64,000 nucleotides of DNA from RUG708 sp050946535 (GTDB lineage: Bacteria; Bacillota; Clostridia; Peptostreptococcales; Anaerovoracaceae): NCBI GenBank assembly GCA_050946535.1, contig JBMNUZ010000001.1:1-64000 (forward strand), given 5' to 3'. Under the pieces are notes generated by a model. That model did not search any database. It was not told where the DNA came from and was given only the letters and a program-made list of their open reading frames with translations. A program made the position numbers and the translations under genes. Shown here piece after piece: positions 8,039 to 17,022 of the stretch. Within the stretch, counting starts at the first letter, position 1. Each line of letters starts with the position of its first letter.

Positions 8039-9055
8039 TTAAAGAGCAAATCTGTCGTCTTCGGGTGGTTTGTCCTCCGGAAGTATGCCCATCTTCTGGA
8101 AGGCCTCCTTTGCAATAGCAGCCATGATCTTATGCCCCGCAGGATTAGGATGCGCACCGTCCATGAAGAATCTGCTGTAGCCTGCCTTCAGGCGGTTTTT
8201 CATGCCCGTATCGAAATCTATCACAGGCATGTGGTTGGCCTCTGCGAATGCCAGCAGCCATTCTTTGTAAATCTGCAGGTTCTTTATATTTGCATCGTAG
8301 TCGATCATCGTTTTCCACTCTTTCGGAACGTGTTTGTGGTCAGGCTCCGGAGCGATGCCGACTATAGGAACGATGCCGTAATTCATGGCCATCTGGCACA
8401 TCATCGCGTAGTTGTTTGTTACGAATTCGAGCGGAGTTCCGCCTATTATGTCGTTGCCTCCTCCGAGGATGACCGTCGCCTTCGCCTCTATATCGACGAC
8501 GTGTTCCTTGAAGCGGTCGAACATTCCCTCAGTAGTATCGCCGTTCAGACCTACGTTGAGCAGATTGATTTCTTCTTCGCGGCGCAGTCTGCCGATCCAG
8601 GTGAGAGTGCCCTCGACCTCATAACCGTAGACGATGCTGTCGCCGATGCAGACGATTCTGTCGTCTTTCTTTACCGCCGCCAGGCGTTCTTCGAGCTGCT
8701 CAGGATCTATGCGGACCGAGTCGGCAGCTCCTGCCGCGGCCACCGCGCCTGCCTCGAACCCGGAATCATTCATCTCTCCGCTTATCTGGGCGTTCATCTG
8801 GCGTTCGCGCTCGCTGAACTTCCGGTCAGCTTCCTCCATCTGTTTCTTCGTGTATTCAGCTTCTTTTTTCGCTATCTCGTCCTCGCTCAGCACTCTGAAC
8901 AAGCTGTCGTCCTGGTCGAGCAGCGTGTACGTCCTCACAGCCATACCGTCGACGGTCGTGTTTTCGACCTTCTGTTCGGCATAATCTCCCTTTTCCTTTT
9001 CCTTCGCTTTGTTTTTTCTGGCCTCATCTATATCAGTGACTTTTGCTTCAGCCAT
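8039..9055 (-). CDS. SGNH-hydrolase with long charged N-terminus
   Basis: Read from the ATG at 9055 (GGAGG 8 nt upstream) it has 338 residues. A TTG at 9061 is too close to the ribosome site. Residues 1-125 are charged, lack a signal peptide and are probably coiled coil or disordered. The SGNH esterase/lipase fold follows: block I IVCIGDSIVYG with nucleophile Ser140, block II NVGLNGDT, block III GGGND, and block V DGAHPNPAGH with the Asp-His pair. It is probably a cytoplasmic esterase. Substrate is unknown. The unusual N-terminal extension may bind a partner. Confidence 0.85.
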   Translation of the reverse strand: MAEAKVTDIDEARKNKAKEKEKGDYAEQKVENTTVDGMAVRTYTLLDQDDSLFRVLSEDEIAKKEAEYTKKQMEEADRKFSERERQMNAQISGEMNDSGFEAGAVAAAGAADSVRIDPEQLEERLAAVKKDDRIVCIGDSIVYGYEVEGTLTWIGRLRREEEINLLNVGLNGDTTEGMFDRFKEHVVDIEAKATVILGGGNDIIGGTPLEFVTNNYAMMCQMAMNYGIVPIVGIAPEPDHKHVPKEWKTMIDYDANIKNLQIYKEWLLAFAEANHMPVIDFDTGMKNRLKAGYSRFFMDGAHPNPAGHKIMAAIAKEAFQKMGILPEDKPPEDDRFAL

Positions 9056-9229
9056 ATTCAATACCTCCTGAATTAAAATGTGGTATCGGACTCATACTAA
9101 TGATTATTATACCCGATGGGCCATATATTACCACCAGAATGGCGTCGATTAGCAGTCAAATAATTTGAAGGCAGGCCCTATTTCTGCTATTCTTATACTG
9201 TTTTATGGAAAAGGAACGGAGAATGTCAG

Positions 9230-11035
9230 ATGATACTCGTAAACGCTGAAAATATATCAAAAAGCTACACCGAAAAGCCTCTTCTCGACAATATCAGCCT
9301 GAGCATACACGAAGGCGACAAGATAGGCCTGATCGGCATCAACGGCACCGGCAAATCCACCCTTCTCCGCATCATAGCAGGTGTGGAGGATCCGGATTCC
9401 GGCACAGTGACATACACAAATAATATTAAGAAGGCGTACCTTCCTCAGAACCCGGAGTACGACGGAGAGCTTACAGCGTTCGAACAGGCGCTGAAATATC
9501 TGAAAGAGCTCGACAGCAGCACGCCCGACTACGTCTGCCGGGCCATGATGACGAAGCTTAAGATCACGGATTTTGACGTCCTCATGAAAAACCTTTCCGG
9601 AGGACAGCGGAAACGAGTGGCACTCGCTGCCGTTCTCTGCATCGACTCCGATCTCATAATTCTCGACGAACCGACGAACCACATGGACAACGGAGTCATA
9701 GACTGGCTGGAGGATTTTCTCGTGCAGTACAAGGGCGCCGTATTCATGATCACGCACGACAGATATTTTCTCGACAGAGTTACATCCAAGATCTTCGAAA
9801 TAGATCACGGTTCGCTTTTCAGCTACGAGGGAAATTACGACTACTATCTGGAGGCCAAAGCGGCACGCGAGGAATCGGCGCTGGCATCCGAAAGGAAACG
9901 GGCAGCACTGTATAAAAAGGAGCTCGCATGGATCAGACGCGGCGCCAGGGCGCGCTCTACGAAGGCAAAATCACACATCGAGCGTTTCGAGGAACTCCGC
10001 GACAGCAAGCTCATAATCGACAAGAGCGAGATGACGATGGACGCGGTGAGCAGCCGCCTCGGCAAAAAAATCATCGAAATCGAGGGAATCAGCAAATCGT
10101 TCGGCGGTAAAAAACTGATAGAAAACTTCACCTACACCGTTCTGAGAAACGACAGAATAGGAATCATAGGCGACAACGGCTGCGGGAAATCGACGCTGCT
10201 GAAGATGATCATCGGAGAGATAAAGCCCGATTCGGGTACGATAAGCATCGGCGACACCGTAAAGATCGGTTATTTTTCACAGGAAAGCGAAGAGCTCGAC
10301 CCTGACCAGCGTGTCATCAAATACGCGGAGTCGATTTCCGACAATGTCAGGACCGGCGACGGCGTAATGTCGGCTTCTCAGATGCTCGAGCGCTTTCTGT
10401 TCCCGTCTGAGAAACACTCCGTGAAGATCGGAAGGCTCTCGGGCGGCGAGAGGCGGCGCCTCAATCTTCTGGGCGTGCTCATGCGCGCGCCCAACGTGCT
10501 GATATTCGACGAACCTACAAACGATCTGGACATTGAAACTCTGACCGTTCTCGAGGATTATCTGGACAGTTTCGCAGGCGCGGTCATCATAGTTTCCCAC
10601 GACAGGTATTTCCTCGACAGGCTTTGTGTGCGGACCTTTTCTTTCGAAGGAAACGGCGTTATCCGCATGTACAACGGCGGCTACACCGATACCATGAAAG
10701 CGAAGGAATACGAAGCGCTTAAAGAAGAGCTCTATGAAAAACCGTCTCCGAAGAGCACAAAAAAAGCCGCAAGACACGGCGGACATCAGAAAAAGCTTAA
10801 ATTTACGTTTAAAGAACAGAAGGAATACGAAACGATAGACGACGACATAGCCGGACTGGAAGACAAGATAGCCGCCGTCGACAAAGAAATGGCAGAAGCC
10901 TCCGAAACAGGAGACTACGTAAAGCTGCAGGAGCTCACAGAAAAACGCGGGGATCTGAGCCGCGAGCTCGATGAAAAAACCGACCGGTGGGTATATCTGA
11001 ACGAACTCGCGGAAAAGATAGAGCAGAACAGCTGA
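9230..11035 (+). CDS. uup: ABC-F ATPase, Uup type
   Basis: A 601-residue soluble protein with two ABC ATPase domains and no membrane segment. Walker A motifs are GINGTGKST (37-45) and GDNGCGKST. Signature motifs are LSGGQRKRV and LSGGERRRL, and Walker B motifs are ILDEPTNHMD and IFDEPTNDLD. The C-terminal 80 residues form a coiled coil typical of Uup, which binds DNA in Escherichia coli, and ABC-F proteins in general act at the ribosome exit site. The long linker between the ATPase halves has the basic ABC-F pattern. It stands alone on the plus strand. Antibiotic protection is possible but not supported by context. Confidence 0.9.
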   Translation: MILVNAENISKSYTEKPLLDNISLSIHEGDKIGLIGINGTGKSTLLRIIAGVEDPDSGTVTYTNNIKKAYLPQNPEYDGELTAFEQALKYLKELDSSTPDYVCRAMMTKLKITDFDVLMKNLSGGQRKRVALAAVLCIDSDLIILDEPTNHMDNGVIDWLEDFLVQYKGAVFMITHDRYFLDRVTSKIFEIDHGSLFSYEGNYDYYLEAKAAREESALASERKRAALYKKELAWIRRGARARSTKAKSHIERFEELRDSKLIIDKSEMTMDAVSSRLGKKIIEIEGISKSFGGKKLIENFTYTVLRNDRIGIIGDNGCGKSTLLKMIIGEIKPDSGTISIGDTVKIGYFSQESEELDPDQRVIKYAESISDNVRTGDGVMSASQMLERFLFPSEKHSVKIGRLSGGERRRLNLLGVLMRAPNVLIFDEPTNDLDIETLTVLEDYLDSFAGAVIIVSHDRYFLDRLCVRTFSFEGNGVIRMYNGGYTDTMKAKEYEALKEELYEKPSPKSTKKAARHGGHQKKLKFTFKEQKEYETIDDDIAGLEDKIAAVDKEMAEASETGDYVKLQELTEKRGDLSRELDEKTDRWVYLNELAEKIEQNS

Positions 11036-11067
11036 GCGGCCGCATCCGCAGATCAGCGGCGGCCGCT
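11035..11067. terminator. GC-rich hairpin between convergent genes
   Basis: A 9-bp inverted repeat (11035-11043 with 11059-11067) starts at the last base of uup and ends inside nnrD, which converge here. It could slow both transcription units, but there is no T run on either side. Confidence 0.35.
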
Positions 11068-11934
11068 GTCGAGAAACAGCTTTCCTAACGCTCTGAAAAT
11101 ATCATGAGGGAGCATCGCGGTTTCGCTCCTGCGCTCCGAGCAGACTTCCGCCGCTTTGCCATGAAGCCATACGGCGCAGACTGCCGCGTCTTCCGGCGGA
11201 AGTCCCTGAGCGAGAAGCGCGGCGATCATTCCGGCCAGTATATCCCCGCTGCCGCCGCGCGCCAAGCCTGAATTACCTGTAGTGTTTATCCAGACCTGTC
11301 CGTCAGGAGATGCCACGATCGTGCGGTGCTGTTTCAAAACAGTAACGCACTTGTTTCGTTTCGAGAAATCGGAAGCTGCTCCGGCAGCTTCTTTTTTTAT
11401 GTCAGCGATGCTCAAACCTGTTAAGCGTGCCATTTCGCCCGGGTGAGGCGTAATAATGAGACTACACCCCTGTGCAGGCTCAGGAAGACCTGAAACCGCG
11501 CAAGCGTTGAGTGCGTCGGCGTCGAGAACCGCGCTGCAGCCCGCAGCAGGTACCAGAGAATTGACGAGGCTGCGCGTATCCGGGCAGTTCGTCATGCCGC
11601 ATCCCATCAATAGCGCGGTATACCCTTTCGAAAGTTCGTTGAGAAGCATAGCACTATTCGACGAAGAGATACTCCCACCGGCGGACGGAGTGCACGGCAT
11701 GCAGATCGCCTCCGGCATGCGCGGCAGCACCGTGCCAAAGACCTCTTCCACCGACGCCAGCGTCACGATTCCGGCGCCGGTCCGCAGCGCTCCTTCGGTG
11801 CAGAGAGCTGCCGCGCCCCGGTACTGCCGTGAGCCCGCAGCTATCATTACTTTGCCGTATGTGCCCTTGTGACTGTCCTCTATCCGTTCCGGGATTCTCT
11901 TCCAGACTTCTTCCGCTGTTATCTCTTTTATCAT
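11053..11934 (-). CDS. nnrD: ADP-dependent NAD(P)H-hydrate dehydratase
   Basis: Repairs hydrated NADH and NADPH in the cytoplasm. It has 293 residues corresponding to the C-terminal YjeF domain only. The partner epimerase domain (NnrE) is not fused and not in the window. Motifs are GTYGKVMIAAGS, TPHPGEMARLTG and the anion-hole GNSGLARGGSGDILAG. The start has GAGGAG 7 nt upstream. It lies 43 bp after leuB with no terminator seen between, so it may be transcribed with the leucine operon. Confidence 0.92.
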   Translation of the reverse strand: MIKEITAEEVWKRIPERIEDSHKGTYGKVMIAAGSRQYRGAAALCTEGALRTGAGIVTLASVEEVFGTVLPRMPEAICMPCTPSAGGSISSSNSAMLLNELSKGYTALLMGCGMTNCPDTRSLVNSLVPAAGCSAVLDADALNACAVSGLPEPAQGCSLIITPHPGEMARLTGLSIADIKKEAAGAASDFSKRNKCVTVLKQHRTIVASPDGQVWINTTGNSGLARGGSGDILAGMIAALLAQGLPPEDAAVCAVWLHGKAAEVCSERRSETAMLPHDIFRALGKLFLDSGRR

Positions 11935-11977
11935 CGATACGCTCCTCTCCGGCGCAGCTTGCCGTTTTCACATCTTT

Positions 11978-13051
11978 TTATTCTATAGCTTCTGCAATCA
12001 GGCTCCCTGTTTCAACCGTTCCCGAGATCTTTTCGCCCGGCTTTGCGATATCACCCGTGCGGACTCCGTCTTTAAGGACTTTCCTTACTGCATTTTCAAT
12101 TGCATCGGCCTCTTTGCCGAGATTGAACGTGTAGCGGAGCATCATAGCAGCCGAGAGAATAGTCGCCATGGGATTTGCCTTGTCCTGGCCCGCTATGTCA
12201 GGTGCACTGCCGTGAATCGGCTCGTACATGCCGAAGCTTCCCTCGCCGAGAGACGCCGACGGAAGCATTCCGATGGAGCCTGTAACCTGGCTCGCTTCGT
12301 CGGACAGGATATCGCCGAACAGATTGCTCGTGAGTATTACGTCGAACTGCTTTGGATTTCTGACGATCTGCATCGCAGCGTTGTCTACGTAGAAATGATT
12401 AAGCTCGACTTCAGGATAATCCTGTGCGACCTCTTCTACGACGCGTCTCCAGAGCCTCGAGCTGTCGAGCACGTTCGCCTTGTCGACCGATGTAACTTTT
12501 TTTCTGCGCTTCATGGCCATGTCAAATGCGATCCTGGCTATTCTGCGGACTTCACCTTCGGAATACTGTTCTACATCGTAAGCGGCAGGACCCATCGGCG
12601 TTTCTCTGCTTCCGCGTTCTCCGAAGTAAATGCCGCCGATCAGTTCTCTTACGATCACGAGATCTATGCCGCCCTCCACGAGTTCCTGTTTGAGAGGGCA
12701 TGCATCAGCCAGCTCGTCGAAGATCATGGCAGGGCGCAGGTTTGCGAACAGCCCGAGGCCTTTTCTGAGTCCGAGCAGAGCTCTTTCCGGACGGTTGTCG
12801 CTCGGCTGTGAATCCCATTTGGGGCCGCCTACGGCTCCGAGCAGCACGGCGTCGCTCGCCTTGCAGACATCGAGCGTTTCCTGTGTCAGCGGCTTGCCGT
12901 ATTCGTCTATCGAGCATCCTCCGGCCAGAACTTCCTGGTAATTGAATTCGTGTCCGTATATTTCGCCCACCTTGTCGAGCACGAGCATAGCCTGTTCAAC
13001 TACCGAAGGACCGATTCCGTCGCCTTTTATTACCGCAATATTGTATTTCAT
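11978..13051 (-). CDS. leuB: 3-isopropylmalate dehydrogenase
   Basis: NAD-dependent oxidation and decarboxylation of 3-isopropylmalate, the third step of leucine synthesis. It has 357 residues. Family motifs are GDGIGPSVVEQA at the N-terminus, the substrate loop VRELIGGIYFGE, the catalytic Lys in VTSVDKANVL, and the NAD-binding EPIHGSAPDIAG. It is the fourth gene of leuACDB. Confidence 0.97.
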   Translation of the reverse strand: MKYNIAVIKGDGIGPSVVEQAMLVLDKVGEIYGHEFNYQEVLAGGCSIDEYGKPLTQETLDVCKASDAVLLGAVGGPKWDSQPSDNRPERALLGLRKGLGLFANLRPAMIFDELADACPLKQELVEGGIDLVIVRELIGGIYFGERGSRETPMGPAAYDVEQYSEGEVRRIARIAFDMAMKRRKKVTSVDKANVLDSSRLWRRVVEEVAQDYPEVELNHFYVDNAAMQIVRNPKQFDVILTSNLFGDILSDEASQVTGSIGMLPSASLGEGSFGMYEPIHGSAPDIAGQDKANPMATILSAAMMLRYTFNLGKEADAIENAVRKVLKDGVRTGDIAKPGEKISGTVETGSLIAEAIE

Positions 13052-13091
13052 GTTAATAGCACCTCTCTGATTTCCTGCTGACTTTATTTTA

Positions 13092-13586
13092 TTACTTGTT
13101 CTCCTCTGCGAGCTTGCTCTTCGTGTAGTTGATCAGTCCGTCCTGAGCAATAAGATTCTGAAGGAACTCAGGAAGCGGCTGAGACTGATATGTCTCGCCC
13201 TTCGTCTTGTTCGTGATCACGCCGGTATCGAAATTAACCTCGAGCTCGTCGCCTGCCTCGACCTTTTCCGCCGCTTCAGGGCATTCCATGATAGGAAGAC
13301 CGATGTTGATGCAGTTCCTGAAGAAAATGCGCGCGAACGACGAAGCGATGACGCATTTTACGCCCGACGCCTTGATCGCGATAGGCGCGTGCTCCCTCGA
13401 AGAACCGCAGCCGAAATTTTTGTCAGCTACGATGAAATCGCCGTTTTTCACCGAACCGGAAAACGAGCTGTCGATGTCCTCCATGCAGTGCTTCGCAAGC
13501 TCTGAAGGCTCAGAGGTATTCAGATATCTTGCAGGAATTATTACATCTGTGTCTACGTTGTCACCATATTTATATGCACGTCCCAT
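13092..13586 (-). CDS. leuD: 3-isopropylmalate dehydratase small subunit
   Basis: Pairs with LeuC to isomerise 2- to 3-isopropylmalate. The start chosen is the ATG at 13586 (MGRAYKYGDNVDTD), with AAGGAGG 9 nt upstream. An ATG at 13595 directly abuts that ribosome site and would add three residues. This gives 164 residues, the short archaeal/clostridial type. The swivelling-domain motif GCGSSREHAP is intact. It starts 14 bp after leuC. Confidence 0.96.
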   Translation of the reverse strand: MGRAYKYGDNVDTDVIIPARYLNTSEPSELAKHCMEDIDSSFSGSVKNGDFIVADKNFGCGSSREHAPIAIKASGVKCVIASSFARIFFRNCINIGLPIMECPEAAEKVEAGDELEVNFDTGVITNKTKGETYQSQPLPEFLQNLIAQDGLINYTKSKLAEENK

Positions 13587-13600
13587 ATGACTCATCCTCC

Positions 13601-14860
13601 TTATAACTCGTCCGGTCCCGCTATCTTTCCGAGGACCGCTGAAGCTGCTGCAACCGCTGGACTTGCAAGATATACTTCGGAATCCACGTGGCCCATGCGG
13701 CCTACGAAGTTTCTGTTGGTGGTCGATACCGCGCGCTCGCCTGCAGCCAGGATACCCATATGTCCGCCGAGGCAAGGCCCGCACGTCGGAGTCGAGAATA
13801 CGGCTCCCGCTTCGATGAATATCTCAGCCCAGCCGCGTTTTATGCATTCAAGATAGATGTTCTGCGTAGCAGGAATGATAATGCATCTTACGTTGCCGTT
13901 CACCTTTCTGCCCTTGAGGACCTCTGCCGCCATGCCCATGTCGTCGATGTTGCCGTTGGTGCACGATCCGATGACGGCCTGGTCGATCCTGATATCGCCG
14001 ACTTCGTCTATCGTATGAGTATTTTCCGGCAGGTGCGGGAATGCGACGGTAGGTTTGATCTCAGACAAATCTATCACGTAAGTCTCGTCATACTCTGCGT
14101 CCTCGTCGGCCTTGTAAACCACCGGCTTGCGTTTTTCTCTCTCCGCGAGATAGTCGAGCGTCGTCTGATCCACCTCGAAGATTCCATTCTTCGCTCCGGC
14201 TTCTATAGCCATGTTCGCCATCGTGAGCCTGGAAGCTATGCTCAGGTTCTTCAGACCGTCGCCCGTGAATTCCATCGATTTGTATCTGGCGCCCTCGACT
14301 CCGATCATTCCGATTATATGAAGGATTACGTCTTTTCCGCTCACCCATTTTGAAGGTTTGCCTGTAAGAACGAATTTTATCGCTGACGGGACCTTGAACC
14401 ATGAAATTCCTCTGGCCATGCCGGCGGCGATGTCTGTCGATCCCATTCCTGTAGAGAATGCTCCGAGCGCGCCGTACGTGCATGTGTGAGAATCGGCGCC
14501 GATAACTACGTCGCCCGCCGTGACAAGCCCCTGCTCCGGTAACAGCGCATGCTCGATGCCGACGCGTCCGACTTCAAAATAATTTGTCAGCTCCTGTTCT
14601 CTGGCAAATTTCCTTACTATTTTGCACTGCTCCGCAGCCTTGATGTCCTTGTTCGGCGTAAAGTGGTCAGGCACGAGATAAACTCTGTCTTTATCGAACA
14701 CTTTGTCCGCGTTCATAGCAGGCAGATTTTTTATCGCAACCGGACCTGTAATGTCATTCGCAAGCACGGCGTCGAGCCTGGCTTCGATGAACTGGCCTGC
14801 CTCCACGTGATCGAGGCCCGCGTGGGCAGCCAGGATTTTCTGGGTCATTGTCATTCCCAT
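13601..14860 (-). CDS. leuC: 3-isopropylmalate dehydratase large subunit
   Basis: The 419-residue aconitase-family subunit carries the [4Fe-4S] cluster. Likely cluster cysteines are in SCTNG and in TCGPCLGG. ADSHTCTYGALG and the GSTDIA stretch are also conserved. The length is that of the short archaeal-like class, matching a separate small LeuD. It follows leuA by 18 bp. Confidence 0.97.
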   Translation of the reverse strand: MGMTMTQKILAAHAGLDHVEAGQFIEARLDAVLANDITGPVAIKNLPAMNADKVFDKDRVYLVPDHFTPNKDIKAAEQCKIVRKFAREQELTNYFEVGRVGIEHALLPEQGLVTAGDVVIGADSHTCTYGALGAFSTGMGSTDIAAGMARGISWFKVPSAIKFVLTGKPSKWVSGKDVILHIIGMIGVEGARYKSMEFTGDGLKNLSIASRLTMANMAIEAGAKNGIFEVDQTTLDYLAEREKRKPVVYKADEDAEYDETYVIDLSEIKPTVAFPHLPENTHTIDEVGDIRIDQAVIGSCTNGNIDDMGMAAEVLKGRKVNGNVRCIIIPATQNIYLECIKRGWAEIFIEAGAVFSTPTCGPCLGGHMGILAAGERAVSTTNRNFVGRMGHVDSEVYLASPAVAAASAVLGKIAGPDEL

Positions 14861-14878
14861 CTGAATATCCTCCTTCGT

Positions 14879-16432
14879 TTAAGCTTCTGGAGCAGCTGTT
14901 TTATTCTGTTTTTCTTCGTAAATGAGTTTGTTGATAGCGTTTACATAAGCCGTGAGACTCGCTTCTATTACATCTGTGCTGAAGCCTCTGCCCTGTACTC
15001 TCGGTTTCTTCTTTCCCTTGAATCCGGGATCGCTGATAATTACAGTCGCGTCGCCGAGCGCATCGTTTCCTTCTGTGATGGACTGAAGCTTATAATCTTC
15101 CAGATTGAGTTCCCTTCCGACTATCAGGCCCATAGCGTCAAACGCTGCATCGATAGGGCCGTCTCCCGTTCCGATTCTCTCGATTTCCTTGCCGTTTTTC
15201 TTCAGGCATACAGCAGTAGTCGTCGTAATCGTATTGCCGCTGTTTGAAACGAAACGCACGAGCTCGTACGTCTTCGGAATTTCAACGGTTTCTTTTGTGA
15301 CGATAGCTTCGATGTCGCTGTCGTAGACCTTTTTCTTCTTGTCTGCTATCTCCTTGAATTTTTTGAAGGCTACATTGAGTTCTTCGTCCGAAATCGTGTA
15401 TCCGAGTTCTTCTATACGCGATTTGAGAGCGGCTCTTCCCGAATGCTTTCCTAATACGAGATTCTTCTCGGTAATGCCGATCGATTCAGGTCTGATGATC
15501 TCGTACGTCTGCTTGTTCTTCAGCATGCCGTCCTGGTGGATTCCCGCCTCGTGTGCGAATGCGTTTTCACCTACGATCGCCTTGTTCGGCTGTACTTTGA
15601 CGCCTGTGATTCTCGTAAGCATCCTGGAAGAACGCATGATTTCCGTCGTGACTATGCTCGTGTCGGCATCATAGATATCTTTCCTCGTCTTAAGCGCCAT
15701 GACGATCTCTTCGAGCGCCGCGTTTCCTGCGCGTTCGCCGATCCCGTTGATAGTACACTCGATCTGGCCGGCGCCTGCTCTTACGGCGGTAAGCGAGTTA
15801 GCAACGCCGAGGCCGAGGTCGTTGTGGCAGTGAACCGAGAGAACTACGTCGTCTAGTGCAGGGCATTTCTCTCTCACTTCAGTGAGGAACTTGTAGAATT
15901 CCTCAGGAGTGGTGTATCCGACTGTATCCGGCAGATTGATCGTGGTAGCTCCGGCCTTTATAACCGCGTCGACTATCTTCGCCAGGAAATCCGTGTCGCT
16001 TCTCGTAGCGTCTTCCGCAGAAAACTCTACATCGGAGACGTATTTTCTTGCCCTTTTGACTGCCCCGACAGCTGCCTCTATTACCGCGTCAGGCTCCATC
16101 ATGAGCTTGTATTTCATATGAATAGGAGATGTGGCTATAAATGTGTGAATCCTCGGTGAAACAGCGTTCTTTACAGCCTCTCCGGCCTTGTCGATGTCTC
16201 CCGGAACGGCTCTCGCCAGGGATGCCACAGTACAGTTTTTCATCGTCTCGGCTATTTCTTTAACAGAATTAAAGTCTCCAGGCGAAGACGCCGCGAATCC
16301 GGCTTCCATGACGTCTACTCCCAGTTTCTCGAGCTGTTTTGCCATTTCCAGCTTTTCTTTTGAATTCATGCTGCATCCCGGGGACTGCTCTCCGTCGCGC
16401 AGAGTTGTGTCGAAAATTTTTATCTGTTTCAT
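14879..16432 (-). CDS. leuA: 2-isopropylmalate synthase
   Basis: Condenses acetyl-CoA with 2-oxoisovalerate, the committed and leucine-inhibited step. The start used is the ATG at 16432, 7 nt after GGAGGT, giving 517 residues. An in-frame codon 12 residues upstream lacks a ribosome site. The catalytic barrel begins with IFDTTLRDGEQSPG, the metal-binding HCHNDLG motif is present, and the C-terminal third is the LeuA allosteric domain (GDGPIDAAFDAM, YVNAINKL). First gene of leuACDB, controlled by the T-box upstream. Confidence 0.97.
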   Translation of the reverse strand: MKQIKIFDTTLRDGEQSPGCSMNSKEKLEMAKQLEKLGVDVMEAGFAASSPGDFNSVKEIAETMKNCTVASLARAVPGDIDKAGEAVKNAVSPRIHTFIATSPIHMKYKLMMEPDAVIEAAVGAVKRARKYVSDVEFSAEDATRSDTDFLAKIVDAVIKAGATTINLPDTVGYTTPEEFYKFLTEVREKCPALDDVVLSVHCHNDLGLGVANSLTAVRAGAGQIECTINGIGERAGNAALEEIVMALKTRKDIYDADTSIVTTEIMRSSRMLTRITGVKVQPNKAIVGENAFAHEAGIHQDGMLKNKQTYEIIRPESIGITEKNLVLGKHSGRAALKSRIEELGYTISDEELNVAFKKFKEIADKKKKVYDSDIEAIVTKETVEIPKTYELVRFVSNSGNTITTTTAVCLKKNGKEIERIGTGDGPIDAAFDAMGLIVGRELNLEDYKLQSITEGNDALGDATVIISDPGFKGKKKPRVQGRGFSTDVIEASLTAYVNAINKLIYEEKQNKTAAPEA

Positions 16433-16494
16433 GATCAGTACCTCCAAGTACAATAACTGAATATGCATGATTTCCGTGGATTTTCATTTATATA

Positions 16495-16795
16495 AACAAA
16501 AATCCCTGAAGTCACGCATGTGACTTCAGGGACGATAATTCAAATCTATTACCGCGGTACCACCCCGATTACCATATAGAATATGGTCTCTCGTAAAGCT
16601 CTGACAAGCTTCTGGCTATGATAACGGAACCTTCCGGCACTCCTTAAAAGCACGAGCCTTGGGGAATGCTGCTCGGGAGCGAGACTCGATCATCTCCGGC
16701 GCATCGGCTCGCAGCATCCGCCGACTCTCTGAAGCGCACTCTTGAAAGACCATCGATAACTCCGTCTGTGCATTTGGTGATTTACTATTTTTATG
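16495..16795 (-). promoter_or_regulatory. T-box leader of the leu operon
   Basis: A tRNA-sensing riboswitch. The conserved T-box (GGGGTGGTACCGCGG on the minus strand, 16566-16552) lies before a 13-bp terminator stem (16532-16520 with 16515-16503) and a U run. Upstream, the stem I elements AGAGAG and the GCGAGCC-type loop can be followed. In the specifier loop a CUC (Leu) codon follows GAGU at 16683-16681. Uncharged tRNA-Leu would stabilise the antiterminator and turn on leuA. The codon choice is read by eye from the loop context and the downstream gene. Confidence 0.92.
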
Positions 16796-16800
16796 CAAGA

Positions 16801-16829
16801 ATTATAACCAGCCTCAGGATGTTTGTCAA
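16801..16829 (-). promoter_or_regulatory. Promoter of the leu operon
   Basis: Perfect consensus on the minus strand: TTGACA (16829-16824), a 17-bp spacer and TATAAT (16806-16801). The -35 box overlaps the stop codon of the DUF951 gene. A strong promoter fits control by attenuation downstream. Confidence 0.9.
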
Positions 16830-17020
16830 CCGTTAATGAACTTCTGGATCATCTTTTCGAGCTTTGCCCTCGGAAGTCGTATCTGGGAGCCGCAGGTAAG
16901 GCATTTCAGCTTCACATCCATGCCGAGCCTGACTATTTCGAAGCTCCTGCCTCCGCACGGATGCTTCTTTCTGAGCTCTACAATCATCCCTTCATGTATA
17001 TCCGCCGGCATCTTCTTCAC
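16826..17020 (-). CDS. DUF951 family protein
   Basis: A 64-residue protein of the DUF951 family common in Firmicutes, function unknown. It has the typical KKHPCGGRSFEIVRLG and LKCLTCGSQIRLPR blocks, with a CLTC pair plus an upstream Cys that could bind zinc. The start is probably GTG at 17020 with GAGGG 9 nt upstream. An ATG three codons later is too far from it. It begins 3 bp after the serS stop and is co-transcribed with it. Confidence 0.88.
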   Translation of the reverse strand: MKKMPADIHEGMIVELRKKHPCGGRSFEIVRLGMDVKLKCLTCGSQIRLPRAKLEKMIQKFING

Positions 17021-17022
17021 CG

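Noticed and set aside
8030..9076. 348-codon plus-strand ORF opposite the SGNH gene
   Set aside because: It lies exactly antisense to a well-supported gene with full SGNH motifs.
14800..14815. Second parS candidate (CACGTG in leuC)
   Set aside because: Only the central hexamer matches. Flanking bases are unlike parS.
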